Positions 27,465 to 35,370 of a DNA stretch of 64,000 bases are shown here, one piece after another. The notes under the pieces were generated by a model. The model was not told the DNA's origin. It saw only the letters and a program-made list of their open reading frames with translations, and did no database searches. A program made the translations under genes and the position numbers. The stretch spans positions 805,901-869,900 of the forward strand of contig NZ_SMFQ01000004.1 of assembly GCF_004339015.1 (NCBI RefSeq), read 5' to 3'. The first letter of the stretch is position 1. Every line of letters begins with the position of its first letter. This stretch comes from Cocleimonas flava. GTDB taxonomy: Bacteria > Pseudomonadota > Gammaproteobacteria > Thiotrichales > Thiotrichaceae.

Positions 27465-29650
27465 TTCATTGTGAAGCACAAAGCTTAATTTCGTTACAAC
27501 ACGAATTACTGTTATCAATCGGTACTCATACAAGCCCTGAAGCGTTGCTAAAAGAATTTTCTTTTAAAGCAATCAAGACGCTTAATTTGAAGCGAATTCA
27601 TTTCTTTCAGAAAAGCAATAAACTCGTTGGCATTCGTAAAAAGTCATTTTGTATTCCATTATCTGCAAAAGATATTATTTCTGAAAACCAGAAACTTGCG
27701 CGTTATTACTTTAACCCTTTACCGACAGAAAATAGTTATATCGAAGAAATCGAACACAACGGCAGTTTCTTCTATAGTTTTGGCATCAAAAATTTCGGCT
27801 ATATTTTATTAGAGAGACGATTAAAAGCTTTCGATAAAAGTTTAATACAGGCTTTAATTCCACCTGTACTTCGATTTTCTATAGCCTATCTTAGCCGTAA
27901 ACAGTTTGAATTAAATACCAAACAACGAAATAGAATCCATGAAATATCAAGTGCATTACGACTTGATAAACAAAAATTTGAAACAATTTTGGGCGCGATT
28001 AAAGATGGCGTGATTGCGATCAACTTTAACAAAAAAATCTTTTATGCGAATGACTCTGCGCGCATTTACATGGATGTAGAAAGTCATATCGATATTGATA
28101 AAAAGTACTATGAATACTTTCGCCTATTAAACATAGACCAAACTGAAGATATCACCCAGAAATTAGAACGAATTGCGTCAAAAAACACAACCTGGTCGCC
28201 CAAGGAACCTATCGTTTTTAAAACACAAAGCGGAAAAACCAGCGTTTGTGAAATTAATGTACAAAAAATAAAAGATAAGCGACAAAATCATACAGGGAGT
28301 AATTACTATTTTGTGATTACTTTCCATGACATCACAGAAACCTATGAAATGGAACAAACACTGGCGTGGCAGGCAACCCATGACCATTTAACAGAGTGCT
28401 TAAACCGCAGTGGTTTCGAAAAGATCCTCGATCATATTGTAATTAAAAACACATCGCACAATCATGCGTTGATTTACATGGATCTTGATCGTTTTAAGTA
28501 TGTCAATGACCTAGGCGGACATTTGGCGGGCGATGCTCTTTTAAAACAAGTTGCAGAGATCATGCAGCAGGAAATACGAGAATCAGACCATCTGGCCAGA
28601 ATTGGCGGTGATGAGTTTTGTATCATCACCAAACGCTGCGAAATAGAATATGCCGTAGAACTTTCTCATAGAATCAGGGAAAAAGTGGAACGTTTAAGAT
28701 TTCAGTGGAAAGACAACGTCTTTACCATCGGAATCAGCATAGGCGTAACATCGATTAAGCCCGAAGATAAAGATGCTGATATGGTATTTTTTAAAGCAGA
28801 TGATGCCTGTATGCTCTCCAAAAATAACGGGCGTAATCAGGTTACATTAGCTCAGGAAAACGCACTAAACACGTCTAAAAAGGACCCTACCAGACAAATT
28901 AATTACATTAATCACGTCAACAAGTCCTTATCAAGTATTGATGATTCATATAATTTTGTACTCTATCAGCAACAAATCATGGCGATTGCAGAAGAAGAAA
29001 AAGACCACATAGAAATTCTTCTACGGATGGAACACAAAAACAATATCATCCTGCCGAATGCCTTTTTGCCTGCAGCTGAACGTTATGGAAAAATAGCCGC
29101 CATCGATTTATGGGTGGTGAAAAATTCTTTAGAATATATAAAGCACTGCAAAGACACCGATGTGAATGTAAACCTTTCTGGCATAACACTCAGTGATGAT
29201 TGTGCCAGAAAACAACTCTATCAGTTAATTTCAGAACACCCGGAAGAAGCAAAAAACCTGTGTCTTGAAATCACAGAAACGGTAGCGATTACCAATCTCA
29301 ACAAATGCATCCGCTTTATGAATAATGCCTCACAATATGGCGTGAGTTTTGCTCTGGATGATTTTGGCACCGGCGTCTCTTCATTCGGCTACCTGAAAAA
29401 CTTACCCGTAAAATACCTGAAGATTGATGGTTCTTTCATCCGTGACATTTGTACCAATGAAATCGACCAGATCGTAGTCAGGTCTATTACAGAAGCCGCA
29501 AAAGCTATGTCTATTCAAACGGTTGCAGAATTTGTTGAAGATGCAGAAATCTTAAGAAAAATCTCAGAGATTGGCGTGGATTTCGCCCAGGGTTATCATC
29601 TGAACAAGCCAGAAAGGCTTGCAACATACCCTTTACCAATACTCCATTAA
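27461..29650 (+). CDS. PAS-GGDEF-EAL cyclic-di-GMP enzyme
   Basis: The 729-residue cytoplasmic protein has an N-terminal region, a PAS-like segment (about 175-300, KFETILGAIKDGVIAINF), and a GGDEF domain with LARIGGDEFCII. An EAL domain follows: IEILLRMEH in place of ExLxR with the Glu and Arg kept, NVNLSG, LEITET, and LDDFGTGVSSFGYLKNLPVKYLKIDG. The metal-binding acids of EAL are present, so phosphodiesterase activity is likely, and the GGDEF site looks intact. It is coupled to the FIST gene by ATGA overlap and ends at a C6-core terminator. Confidence 0.93.
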   Translation: MIHCEAQSLISLQHELLLSIGTHTSPEALLKEFSFKAIKTLNLKRIHFFQKSNKLVGIRKKSFCIPLSAKDIISENQKLARYYFNPLPTENSYIEEIEHNGSFFYSFGIKNFGYILLERRLKAFDKSLIQALIPPVLRFSIAYLSRKQFELNTKQRNRIHEISSALRLDKQKFETILGAIKDGVIAINFNKKIFYANDSARIYMDVESHIDIDKKYYEYFRLLNIDQTEDITQKLERIASKNTTWSPKEPIVFKTQSGKTSVCEINVQKIKDKRQNHTGSNYYFVITFHDITETYEMEQTLAWQATHDHLTECLNRSGFEKILDHIVIKNTSHNHALIYMDLDRFKYVNDLGGHLAGDALLKQVAEIMQQEIRESDHLARIGGDEFCIITKRCEIEYAVELSHRIREKVERLRFQWKDNVFTIGISIGVTSIKPEDKDADMVFFKADDACMLSKNNGRNQVTLAQENALNTSKKDPTRQINYINHVNKSLSSIDDSYNFVLYQQQIMAIAEEEKDHIEILLRMEHKNNIILPNAFLPAAERYGKIAAIDLWVVKNSLEYIKHCKDTDVNVNLSGITLSDDCARKQLYQLISEHPEEAKNLCLEITETVAITNLNKCIRFMNNASQYGVSFALDDFGTGVSSFGYLKNLPVKYLKIDGSFIRDICTNEIDQIVVRSITEAAKAMSIQTVAEFVEDAEILRKISEIGVDFAQGYHLNKPERLATYPLPILH

Positions 29651-29665
29651 TCGAAATTTAAGCGA

Positions 29666-29695
29666 AGCCACCCCCCTACTTTGGAGGCTTTTTTT
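29666..29695 (+). terminator. C6-core terminator element, copy 10
   Basis: AAGCCACCCCCCTACTTTGG then AGGCTTTTTTT, 16 bp after the GGDEF/EAL stop. AAGCC pairs GGCTT around the conserved loop; a textbook intrinsic terminator. Confidence 0.85.
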
Positions 29696-29714
29696 AAGCC
29701 TTGTAAAGGCTATG

Positions 29715-30011
29715 TTACGCCAAGGCTTTTGCCTTAAACACAAACGTACCAAATGGAATAAATGAGGCAGCAAAACCAAGCAGTGTATTTATAATCCCTA
29801 ATTCTCTTTTTACTGCATGCAAAAACAATAAAACGATAAACGACAAAAATAAAACACCGTGCAGGGGACCAATTATTCTTACCGCTTCCGCCATCCCAGC
29901 ATAATATTTCAATGGCATTGCAACAAACAATAGAAGTAACAATGATGATCCTTCTAATAGAGCCGCCCAACGTAAGATAGTGAAGTCAGTTTTCGTATTA
30001 TTTTTATTCAT
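29715..30011 (-). CDS. DUF3817 integral membrane protein
   Basis: The 98-residue protein has three hydrophobic segments and the DUF3817 pattern: LRWAALLEGSSLLLLLFVAMPLKY, GPLHGVLFLSFIVLL, and the C-terminal AASFIPFGTFVFKAKAL. Members include YdzA of Bacillus; their role is unknown. It is a single gene convergent with the GGDEF/EAL gene. Confidence 0.88.
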   Translation of the reverse strand: MNKNNTKTDFTILRWAALLEGSSLLLLLFVAMPLKYYAGMAEAVRIIGPLHGVLFLSFIVLLFLHAVKRELGIINTLLGFAASFIPFGTFVFKAKALA

Positions 30012-30140
30012 GAGTATTTGCTGCGCTTTAATATTTAGGTTGCTTTAATATCTGGATAGCTTAAATCTATCGGTAAACAGCGAGTATATTTCACGCTGAA
30101 TTAATACAAAGTGAATAAGCCGTTTTATCCCATGAATTAA

Positions 30141-30171
30141 GTCCCCCCCCCCTAGTTTGGGGCACTTTTTT
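30141..30171 (+). repeat. C6-core element, variant copy 11 (antisense)
   Basis: C10 followed by TAGTTTGGGGCAC and a T-run, in + orientation, lying 3' of the - strand binding protein gene that ends at 30230. The C-run is expanded compared with other copies. Confidence 0.65.
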
Positions 30172-30208
30172 GTCTACAAATGAATCGATTATTACAGAGA
30201 GTATTCTT

Positions 30209-30235
30209 GGTCTAATAGGTCTAATAGGTCTAATG
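30209..30235 (-). repeat. 9-bp tandem repeat that triplicates the stop codon
   Basis: Three copies of the 9-mer GGTCTAATA/G lie at the 3' end of the gene ending at 30230. On the coding strand the array reads CAT-TAG-ACC-TAT-TAG-ACC-TAT-TAG, so each unit supplies an in-frame TAG. Confidence 0.8.
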
Positions 30236-30976
30236 AACAATGATATTTTTTAACACACCTTCTTCTTTCAGCTGCTTCATTGCGTCGCTAAACTTTTTTG
30301 CAAGTAGCTCATGATTAATCCCGCTGGTCTTGGAGAAACCTATAAATAATGGCGCATTGTTTGGGACATATTCGAGCTTTCTAAAGTTCGCTCTTTTAAT
30401 CTTTCCCGTTTTGATATAATTACTCACGATAGTATCGAACACTAATTCATTAATGATAATCGCATCTATTCTATTCTTGGCATTTAGTTGTAGCACCAAA
30501 CGTTCGTTATTAGTTGCCTCAAGACGCTCAATATCCTGATACTCATCAAATGTTTCCCCATAAGAGTTTTCAGCCGCTACACCAATACCCCAACCCTTAA
30601 TATCTTCAATGGTTTTCGCTGTTCTCTTGCTATCTCCACTAACCACTAAAATATTTTTTTCGTAACTCAAAGGTTCGGTTGGATACTCCAAAAACACGTT
30701 TCTCTCTTTCGTTTTAAATAAGGGAAATATTGCATCAGATTCACCACTTTTTACTTCTGCTAAAGCTCTTGCCCATGGTCTTAATTTGAATAATGGTTTG
30801 ATACCTAACTTTTTAAACACTGTTCTGATGGTATCAACATCAATGCCTTTAAACTCATCATTTTCTATATAAGAATGCGGAGGATAGAAATTACCCACAA
30901 TGGTAAGCTGCCTCTCTTTTGCATAGGCATCCGTCATCGCGAAGATCACAAGAAATGATAGTAAAAGTAATTTCAT
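30230..30976 (-). CDS. Periplasmic amino-acid-type substrate-binding protein (paralogue 1)
   Basis: The 248-residue protein has a signal peptide (to about residue 19, DAYA) and belongs to the SBP family 3 fold: LTIVGNFYPPHSYIENDEFKGIDVDTIRTVF, FKLRPWARALAEVKSGESDAIFPLFKT, IEDIKGWGIGVAAENSYGE and AIIINELVFDTIV. No ABC permease is nearby. A close paralogue follows upstream at 31343, so this is a tandem duplication. The ligand is unknown; it may be a polar amino acid or a related solute. Confidence 0.85.
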   Translation of the reverse strand: MKLLLLSFLVIFAMTDAYAKERQLTIVGNFYPPHSYIENDEFKGIDVDTIRTVFKKLGIKPLFKLRPWARALAEVKSGESDAIFPLFKTKERNVFLEYPTEPLSYEKNILVVSGDSKRTAKTIEDIKGWGIGVAAENSYGETFDEYQDIERLEATNNERLVLQLNAKNRIDAIIINELVFDTIVSNYIKTGKIKRANFRKLEYVPNNAPLFIGFSKTSGINHELLAKKFSDAMKQLKEEGVLKNIIVH

Positions 30977-31281
30977 ATTTTTATTTTTAAATTAAAATTG
31001 TTTTCTAACATATTAGAACAGACTTTTTATCTCCACAAGACCGCTTATTCGCAATAAAGTACCGTACATACTGTAATTGACTATAATATTTTTATATTTA
31101 CTGATAATTCACATTTATCAGCCAATATCTAACTAATCAGCTTTCCAGATTGATAGAAGATTTAGTCGCCAGTTTTAAAGCGTTTAATGGTCTTGCGCCT
31201 CTTTTAGCAATGTATTTTTTAGGCTTGCGTAGGTTATGAAAGTGCTTATTTCGCTACTACTCCCTTACTATATTACCAATA
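30977..31281. other. Spacer with a possible coding remnant
   Basis: No complete gene lies here. On the minus strand, 31140-31248 reads without a stop as about 36 residues, HFHNLRKPKKYIAKRGARPL followed by NALKLATKSSINLES and a stop, but stops immediately precede it and no good start exists. It may be a decayed C-terminus of a lost gene. The remainder is AT-rich. Confidence 0.35.
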
Positions 31282-31311
31282 TACACCCCCCTACTTTGGA
31301 GGCGTTTTTTT
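31282..31311 (+). repeat. C6-core element, copy 12 (antisense)
   Basis: ACACCCCCCTACTTTGGAGGC, then GTTTTTTT, + orientation, 32 bp past the 3' end of the - strand gene at 31343. Its transcript-sense strand for that gene carries the G6 version. Confidence 0.75.
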
Positions 31312-31342
31312 GATTAATTCTTTACTTATTCTGTAACAGTGC

Positions 31343-32143
31343 CTATTCAGTAACAGTTGTTTCTTTCATTGTGGTCTGATTCGAATACTGATTCATGATT
31401 TTATCAACCACGCCTTCGTTATTTAAAGCAAACAAGGCATCACTAAACCTTTCAACGATATCCTTGTGTTCACTAAGGCTCTTTTTTGAGAAACCCATAT
31501 ACAACGGTGCATTATTAGGAACATATTCCAGCTTTCTGAAAGCGGGATTTTTGATATCACCTTTCGCGACAAAACGATTAACAATCGTGTCGAATAATAA
31601 TTCGTTGATAATAATCGCATCAAAACGCTTTTTAGCGTCAAGTTGCAGCACCAGAAGTTCATTACTTATGCTTTCAACGCGATACACATCCTTATATTCA
31701 TCAAAGGATTTTCCGTATGAGTTTTCAGTGACTACTCCGATTCTCCAGCCCTTGATATCCTCTAATGATTTAGCCGTTTTATCGCTGTCATCATTAACCA
31801 CGAGAATATTCTTTTCGTAGCTCAAAGGCATCACTGGGTAAGTGAGATAGGCCTCTCGTTCCTTAGTGCGAAATAGAGAATAAATAGCATCGGACCTTCC
31901 ACTTTTTACCTCTGCTATGGCTCTGGCCCATGGTCTGAATTTAAATAAGGGTTTAATCTTGAGTCTTTCAAAAACCGCTTTGATGATATCTACATCAGTG
32001 CCTTTGAATTCGTTGTTTTCAATGTAGGAATAAGGGGGATAAGAGTCACCGACAATGACAAATTGCTTCTCTGCAGCAAATACATTGATTCCCGAAAACA
32101 GCGCGACAACAACTGCAAATATAGCGAAGATGATATTTTTCAT
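31343..32143 (-). CDS. Periplasmic amino-acid-type substrate-binding protein (paralogue 2)
   Basis: This is a close relative of the protein at 30230: VIVGDSYPPYSYIENNEFKG, LFKFRPWARAIAEVKSGRSDAI and IKGWRIGVVTENSYGKSFDEY align nearly residue for residue. I place the start at the Met of MKNIIFAIFAVVVALFSGINVFAA (position 32143), which gives a normal signal peptide. An upstream in-frame ATG would add 25 residues and an extra hydrophobic stretch. The end is extended by about 20 residues relative to paralogue 1. Confidence 0.85.
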   Translation of the reverse strand: MKNIIFAIFAVVVALFSGINVFAAEKQFVIVGDSYPPYSYIENNEFKGTDVDIIKAVFERLKIKPLFKFRPWARAIAEVKSGRSDAIYSLFRTKEREAYLTYPVMPLSYEKNILVVNDDSDKTAKSLEDIKGWRIGVVTENSYGKSFDEYKDVYRVESISNELLVLQLDAKKRFDAIIINELLFDTIVNRFVAKGDIKNPAFRKLEYVPNNAPLYMGFSKKSLSEHKDIVERFSDALFALNNEGVVDKIMNQYSNQTTMKETTVTE

Positions 32144-32312
32144 TTTTCTGTTTAAAACAATTTTCCAATTAATATATAAAAATATCACAACACACAAAGC
32201 TAAATTATTGCACAGCAATATCTTATATTGACGGCATTATAAAGGGTATTAAATGACGGTTCTCACAATAAAATTCACCAATAATCAAATGATCAATCGG
32301 TAAAACTTTTAT

Positions 32313-32975
32313 TTACTGTTTAGACTTCTTACGACTAAACACCATTTCCTGTTGTTTCAAATTATCTTTCTCGCCCACCCAGGCATACAGTAATAACGCA
32401 GGTTCTCGTTTTGAGACAGTAATTCGATGCGTATGTGCAGGCGGATTAAAAATCATTGATCCAGGCGAATAAACACCCTGATTGTTTTCCGAAACCGACC
32501 CTGAAAGACATATATAACTTTCTGTAATACCGTCATGAGCATGCGACGGATAGATACAACCCGGTGCAAATAAAACCACACCTAAAATCACTTCTTCAGA
32601 GACAACAGGCCCACTGGGTCCACAGATTTCGGCATACGCGTATTTATGCTCTAGCCCTCTCGGCATTTTTTCATAGCCGTATTGCCAATTGAGTTGTTCC
32701 TGAATCGATTCGAAACAACGAATCATCGAAACATGAGCCTGACTTTTGCCTTCATCCATCGCACGTTTTAGGTGTTTGGTCACCGGCTTATCAGCTATAA
32801 CGTCAATAGATATTTCTGGGTTCACTTTCATCGAACGACTAATGGCTTCACGCACCTTGCGCTGATGCGATCGGATAACATCACTTCCACCAGAATCCAG
32901 GTGCCGATAAAGCTCATAGCACTCTAACAGTAAGTATCTCCAGTCTGGACAGTCATTTAAGTGGTTTTCATTCAT
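32313..32975 (-). CDS. dddL: DMSP lyase DddL (cupin)
   Basis: This enzyme cleaves dimethylsulfoniopropionate to dimethyl sulfide and acrylate. The 220-residue protein matches DddL throughout: LNDCPDWRYLLLECYELYR, GGSDVIRSHQRKVREAISR, YGYEKMPRGLEHKYAYAEICGP, and a cupin with likely metal ligands His145, His147, Glu152 (SHAHDGITESY) and His183 (HTHRIT). The frame stays open upstream to a TTG at 33113, but DddL proteins start at about this Met. No acrylate-use genes are adjacent. Two binding proteins lie downstream on the same strand. Confidence 0.9.
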   Translation of the reverse strand: MNENHLNDCPDWRYLLLECYELYRHLDSGGSDVIRSHQRKVREAISRSMKVNPEISIDVIADKPVTKHLKRAMDEGKSQAHVSMIRCFESIQEQLNWQYGYEKMPRGLEHKYAYAEICGPSGPVVSEEVILGVVLFAPGCIYPSHAHDGITESYICLSGSVSENNQGVYSPGSMIFNPPAHTHRITVSKREPALLLYAWVGEKDNLKQQEMVFSRKKSKQ

Positions 32976-33340
32976 ATCTAAACACAATATAGACAAGCAA
33001 TAGATACGCTGTTTATCGACTCTCTCTAGCATATATGTTAATACGTAGAGATAAGATAATGATAAATAGGCGTTGTAAGATGCGATATTAGACCGATCGT
33101 CTAGAACAAGCAATATAAATAACGTTATGATTGTTTATTATTTGAGAAAGCTGAAGAGCATTGAATTGACACCCCCCTACTTATAGGCCTTTTTTAGTTA
33201 GCCCGAAGTGTTTGTTAGGAGCTTAGTTAGGAACTAGCTAGGTTCTTGTTAGCTCTTTGATTTGACTTTGAAATTGTTTTTAGAATTGGCCAAACAACAA
33301 ACTTTGTGAATTCCTTCTATTATCTAAGCATTGCAAGTAT
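32976..33340. other. Spacer between dddL and zur
   Basis: Apart from the C6-core element at 33168 and an imperfect hairpin near 33219-33256 (GAGCT...GGAAC / GGTTC...AGCTC), I see no feature. The dddL frame is open to 33113 but looks unlike the family there. Confidence 0.5.
33168..33195 (+). repeat. C6-core element, copy 13 (antisense)
   Basis: GACACCCCCCTACTTATAGG then CCTTTTTT, + orientation, in the spacer 3' of zur and 5' of dddL, both on the - strand. Confidence 0.75.
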
Positions 33341-33799
33341 CTAAGCACTGCAAGATTGACAAGCACCCAGAATTTCAAGCGAAACAGATTCCCTGGTGAA
33401 TGAATTTTCTTTGGTAGTAATATCAATAGCCTTACCAAGCTCTGTGGTGCAACATTCCGTTACTTTTTCGCAGTGTGTGCAGATCATAAAAAAACATTGA
33501 TTATGCAAGCCAGGGTGAGAACAACCGACGAATGCATTGAGACTGTTAATTCTATGCACTAACCCATTTTGCAACAAAAAATCCAGGGCACGATAAACAG
33601 TCGGTGGCACGGGAGCACCGTCCTCTTTAGCCAGCTTTTCCAGAATATCATACGCTTTTGCAGGCTTGTGAGTCTCCCACACCAGTTCTAATACTTTGCG
33701 TCTTATCGCGGTAAATTTAAGACCCTTTTCATTGCATATCTCTTCGCCCTGTTTGATTGCCGTCGATATACAGTGATTATGTTTTTCACAATGAATCAT
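33341..33799 (-). CDS. zur: Zinc uptake regulator Zur (Fur family)
   Basis: This zinc-responsive repressor has 152 residues. It has the Fur-family winged helix (FTAIRRKVLELVWETHKPAKAYDILEKL...PPTVYRALDFLLQNGLVHRINSLNAF), HNQCFFMICTHCEKV with a zinc Cys pair, and a C-terminal CQSC pair. I take the ATG at 33799 (MIHCEKHNHC). The longer frame to 33868 would overlap the Zur box. Zur probably controls itself and the divergent zinc-uptake operon. Confidence 0.93.
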   Translation of the reverse strand: MIHCEKHNHCISTAIKQGEEICNEKGLKFTAIRRKVLELVWETHKPAKAYDILEKLAKEDGAPVPPTVYRALDFLLQNGLVHRINSLNAFVGCSHPGLHNQCFFMICTHCEKVTECCTTELGKAIDITTKENSFTRESVSLEILGACQSCSA

Positions 33800-33840
33800 A
33801 AGATGCTTTAACTCGATTAAAATAGTAGTCGTAAATTTAA

Positions 33841-33857
33841 ATGATATAATATAACAT
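33841..33857. promoter_or_regulatory. Zur box between zur and zrgA
   Basis: ATGATATAATATAACAT differs by one base from the core of the enterobacterial Zur box (ATGTTATAATATAACAT). It lies in the divergent promoter region 42 bp upstream of the zur start and 115 bp before zrgA. Zinc-bound Zur is predicted to repress both directions. Confidence 0.8.
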
Positions 33858-33971
33858 AACTTTAACATTACAATGATGATAACAAGATTATCATATCTTT
33901 TTACTATCGGTAGCAGCTTCTTACCCTGCTACTTTTCTTTGATTGACAGAAATTTTTAAGGATTTTTTAAG

Positions 33972-34646
33972 ATGAAAACTAATGCCGCCTCTTCTCTAAC
34001 TTCTGTGGTTTTATCTTCTATGGCTTTAACAGCAGCAATTTCAACTTCTGCGATTGCAAGCGAAGACGAACATCGCGAGCACGGTGCGCATCAACATGGA
34101 AAGGCACAGCTCAATGTTATTCAAGAAAAAAGTGAGCTAGCTATCATGCTGGAAACTCCGGCAATGAATGTGTTTGGCTTTGAACATGAGCCAAAAAACA
34201 GTGAACAAAAAGAAATTGTCGAGCATGCCGTTAAAGACCTTAAAAAGCTTTCAACGCTTATAGAAATGGACAAAAACGCTGCGTGTGAAATCGTTAAAGT
34301 CGATGTGGATCAGCCATTTGGGAATCATGATGAGGATGAAGACGAACATGAGCATGAACACGAAGAAAAAGATGAGCATGATCATGACGACGAACACAAA
34401 GCAAAGAATGAACACGACGAGAAACATGAAGAACATGAAGAACACGAAGAATCAACTCACTCCGATATTGATGTAGAAGTTGTTTACAACTGCAAAAATG
34501 CAACTAAACTCACGCAATTGGATCTAAGCAATTTCTTCAAACGTTTCTCAGGATTTGAAGACATCGATGCACAAATCATCGTAAACGGCCAACAATCAGC
34601 GACTGAGTTAAGTAAAAAACAACCTATTTTAACATTGAAAAAGTAA
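33972..34646 (+). CDS. zrgA: ZrgA-like zinc-binding periplasmic protein (DUF2796)
   Basis: The 224-residue protein has a signal peptide ending near AIAS and the DUF2796 core REHGAHQHGKAQLNVIQEKSELAIMLETPAMNVFGFEHEP. A low-complexity His/Asp/Glu loop spans about residues 118-165. A typical DUF2796 ending follows: VVYNCKNATKLTQLDLSNFFKRFSGFEDIDAQIIVNGQQSATEL. In Vibrio cholerae ZrgA is the zinc-capturing component of the Zrg ABC system. It is the first gene of a four-gene operon behind a Zur box. Confidence 0.9.
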   Translation: MKTNAASSLTSVVLSSMALTAAISTSAIASEDEHREHGAHQHGKAQLNVIQEKSELAIMLETPAMNVFGFEHEPKNSEQKEIVEHAVKDLKKLSTLIEMDKNAACEIVKVDVDQPFGNHDEDEDEHEHEHEEKDEHDHDDEHKAKNEHDEKHEEHEEHEESTHSDIDVEVVYNCKNATKLTQLDLSNFFKRFSGFEDIDAQIIVNGQQSATELSKKQPILTLKK

Positions 34647-35368
34647 TGATCATTCGTTTAAAGAACGTAAGCTACTGCTGGCCAGGTCAACAGCAGCCTA
34701 CGCTTAACATTCCATCGTTAGAAGTAGAAAAAGGTGAACACCTTTTTCTACACGGCCCTAGCGGCAGTGGTAAAACAACCCTGCTCAATTTACTCACTGG
34801 CATCAATACTCCCCAATCTGGACAGCTGGAAATACTCGAAACTGATATTGCCAAGCTCTCAGAATCCAAAAGAGATCGTTTTCGCGCCGATCATTTGGGT
34901 GTGATCTTCCAGCAATTTAATCTACTGCCTTATTTATCGGTGTTAGATAATGTTTTGCTGTCTTGCGACTTTTCAAAAACGCGTCTTGAAAAAGCCGGAA
35001 ATGCCGTTGAAACGGCCAAACAATTATTGCTTGATATGGAAATTTCAGGCGATCTATTACACAGCAAAGTTTCCAGCTTAAGTATGGGACAACAACAACG
35101 TGTAGCGGTTGCCAGAGCCTTAATTGGCAACCCGGAAGTAATCATTGCCGATGAACCAACATCGGCTCTAGATACCGACAATCGAGATCGTTTTTTAGAC
35201 TTACTCTTTACGGAATCGGATAAACACGGCTCCACCTTGATATTCGTCAGCCACGACACCCAAATTCAACATCGTTTTAATAGAATGGTGAGTCTCGCGA
35301 CGATTAATAACGTAGATAACGCGTCAGACAATAATCAGATAAACCACAATCAAGCAGATGCAAAATAA
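34646..35368 (+). CDS. zrgB: ABC transporter ATPase (ZrgB, LolD-like)
   Basis: The 240-residue ATPase has a Walker A (HGPSGSGKTTLLNLLTG), a Q-loop, the ABC signature SSLSMGQQQRVAVARAL and Walker B VIIADEPTSALD with the downstream switch His (FVSHD). It is most like MacB/LolD-type ATPases. Its ATG overlaps the zrgA stop by one base. Together with the FtsX-like permease it forms the transporter part of the zinc system. Confidence 0.93.
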   Translation: MIIRLKNVSYCWPGQQQPTLNIPSLEVEKGEHLFLHGPSGSGKTTLLNLLTGINTPQSGQLEILETDIAKLSESKRDRFRADHLGVIFQQFNLLPYLSVLDNVLLSCDFSKTRLEKAGNAVETAKQLLLDMEISGDLLHSKVSSLSMGQQQRVAVARALIGNPEVIIADEPTSALDTDNRDRFLDLLFTESDKHGSTLIFVSHDTQIQHRFNRMVSLATINNVDNASDNNQINHNQADAK

Positions 35369-35370
35369 AC

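Noticed and set aside
32976-33113. N-terminal extension of DddL from a TTG at 33113.
   Set aside because: DddL homologues begin near MNENHLNDCPDW; the extension looks non-homologous and has no ribosome-binding site.
33800-33868. Longer N-terminus for Zur starting at 33868.
   Set aside because: It would put the Zur box inside the coding region and adds residues unlike the family; the ATG at 33799 fits.
34251-34503. Overlapping frames opposite or shifted to the His-rich part of zrgA.
   Set aside because: They are by-products of the low-complexity His/Asp/Glu codons in zrgA.
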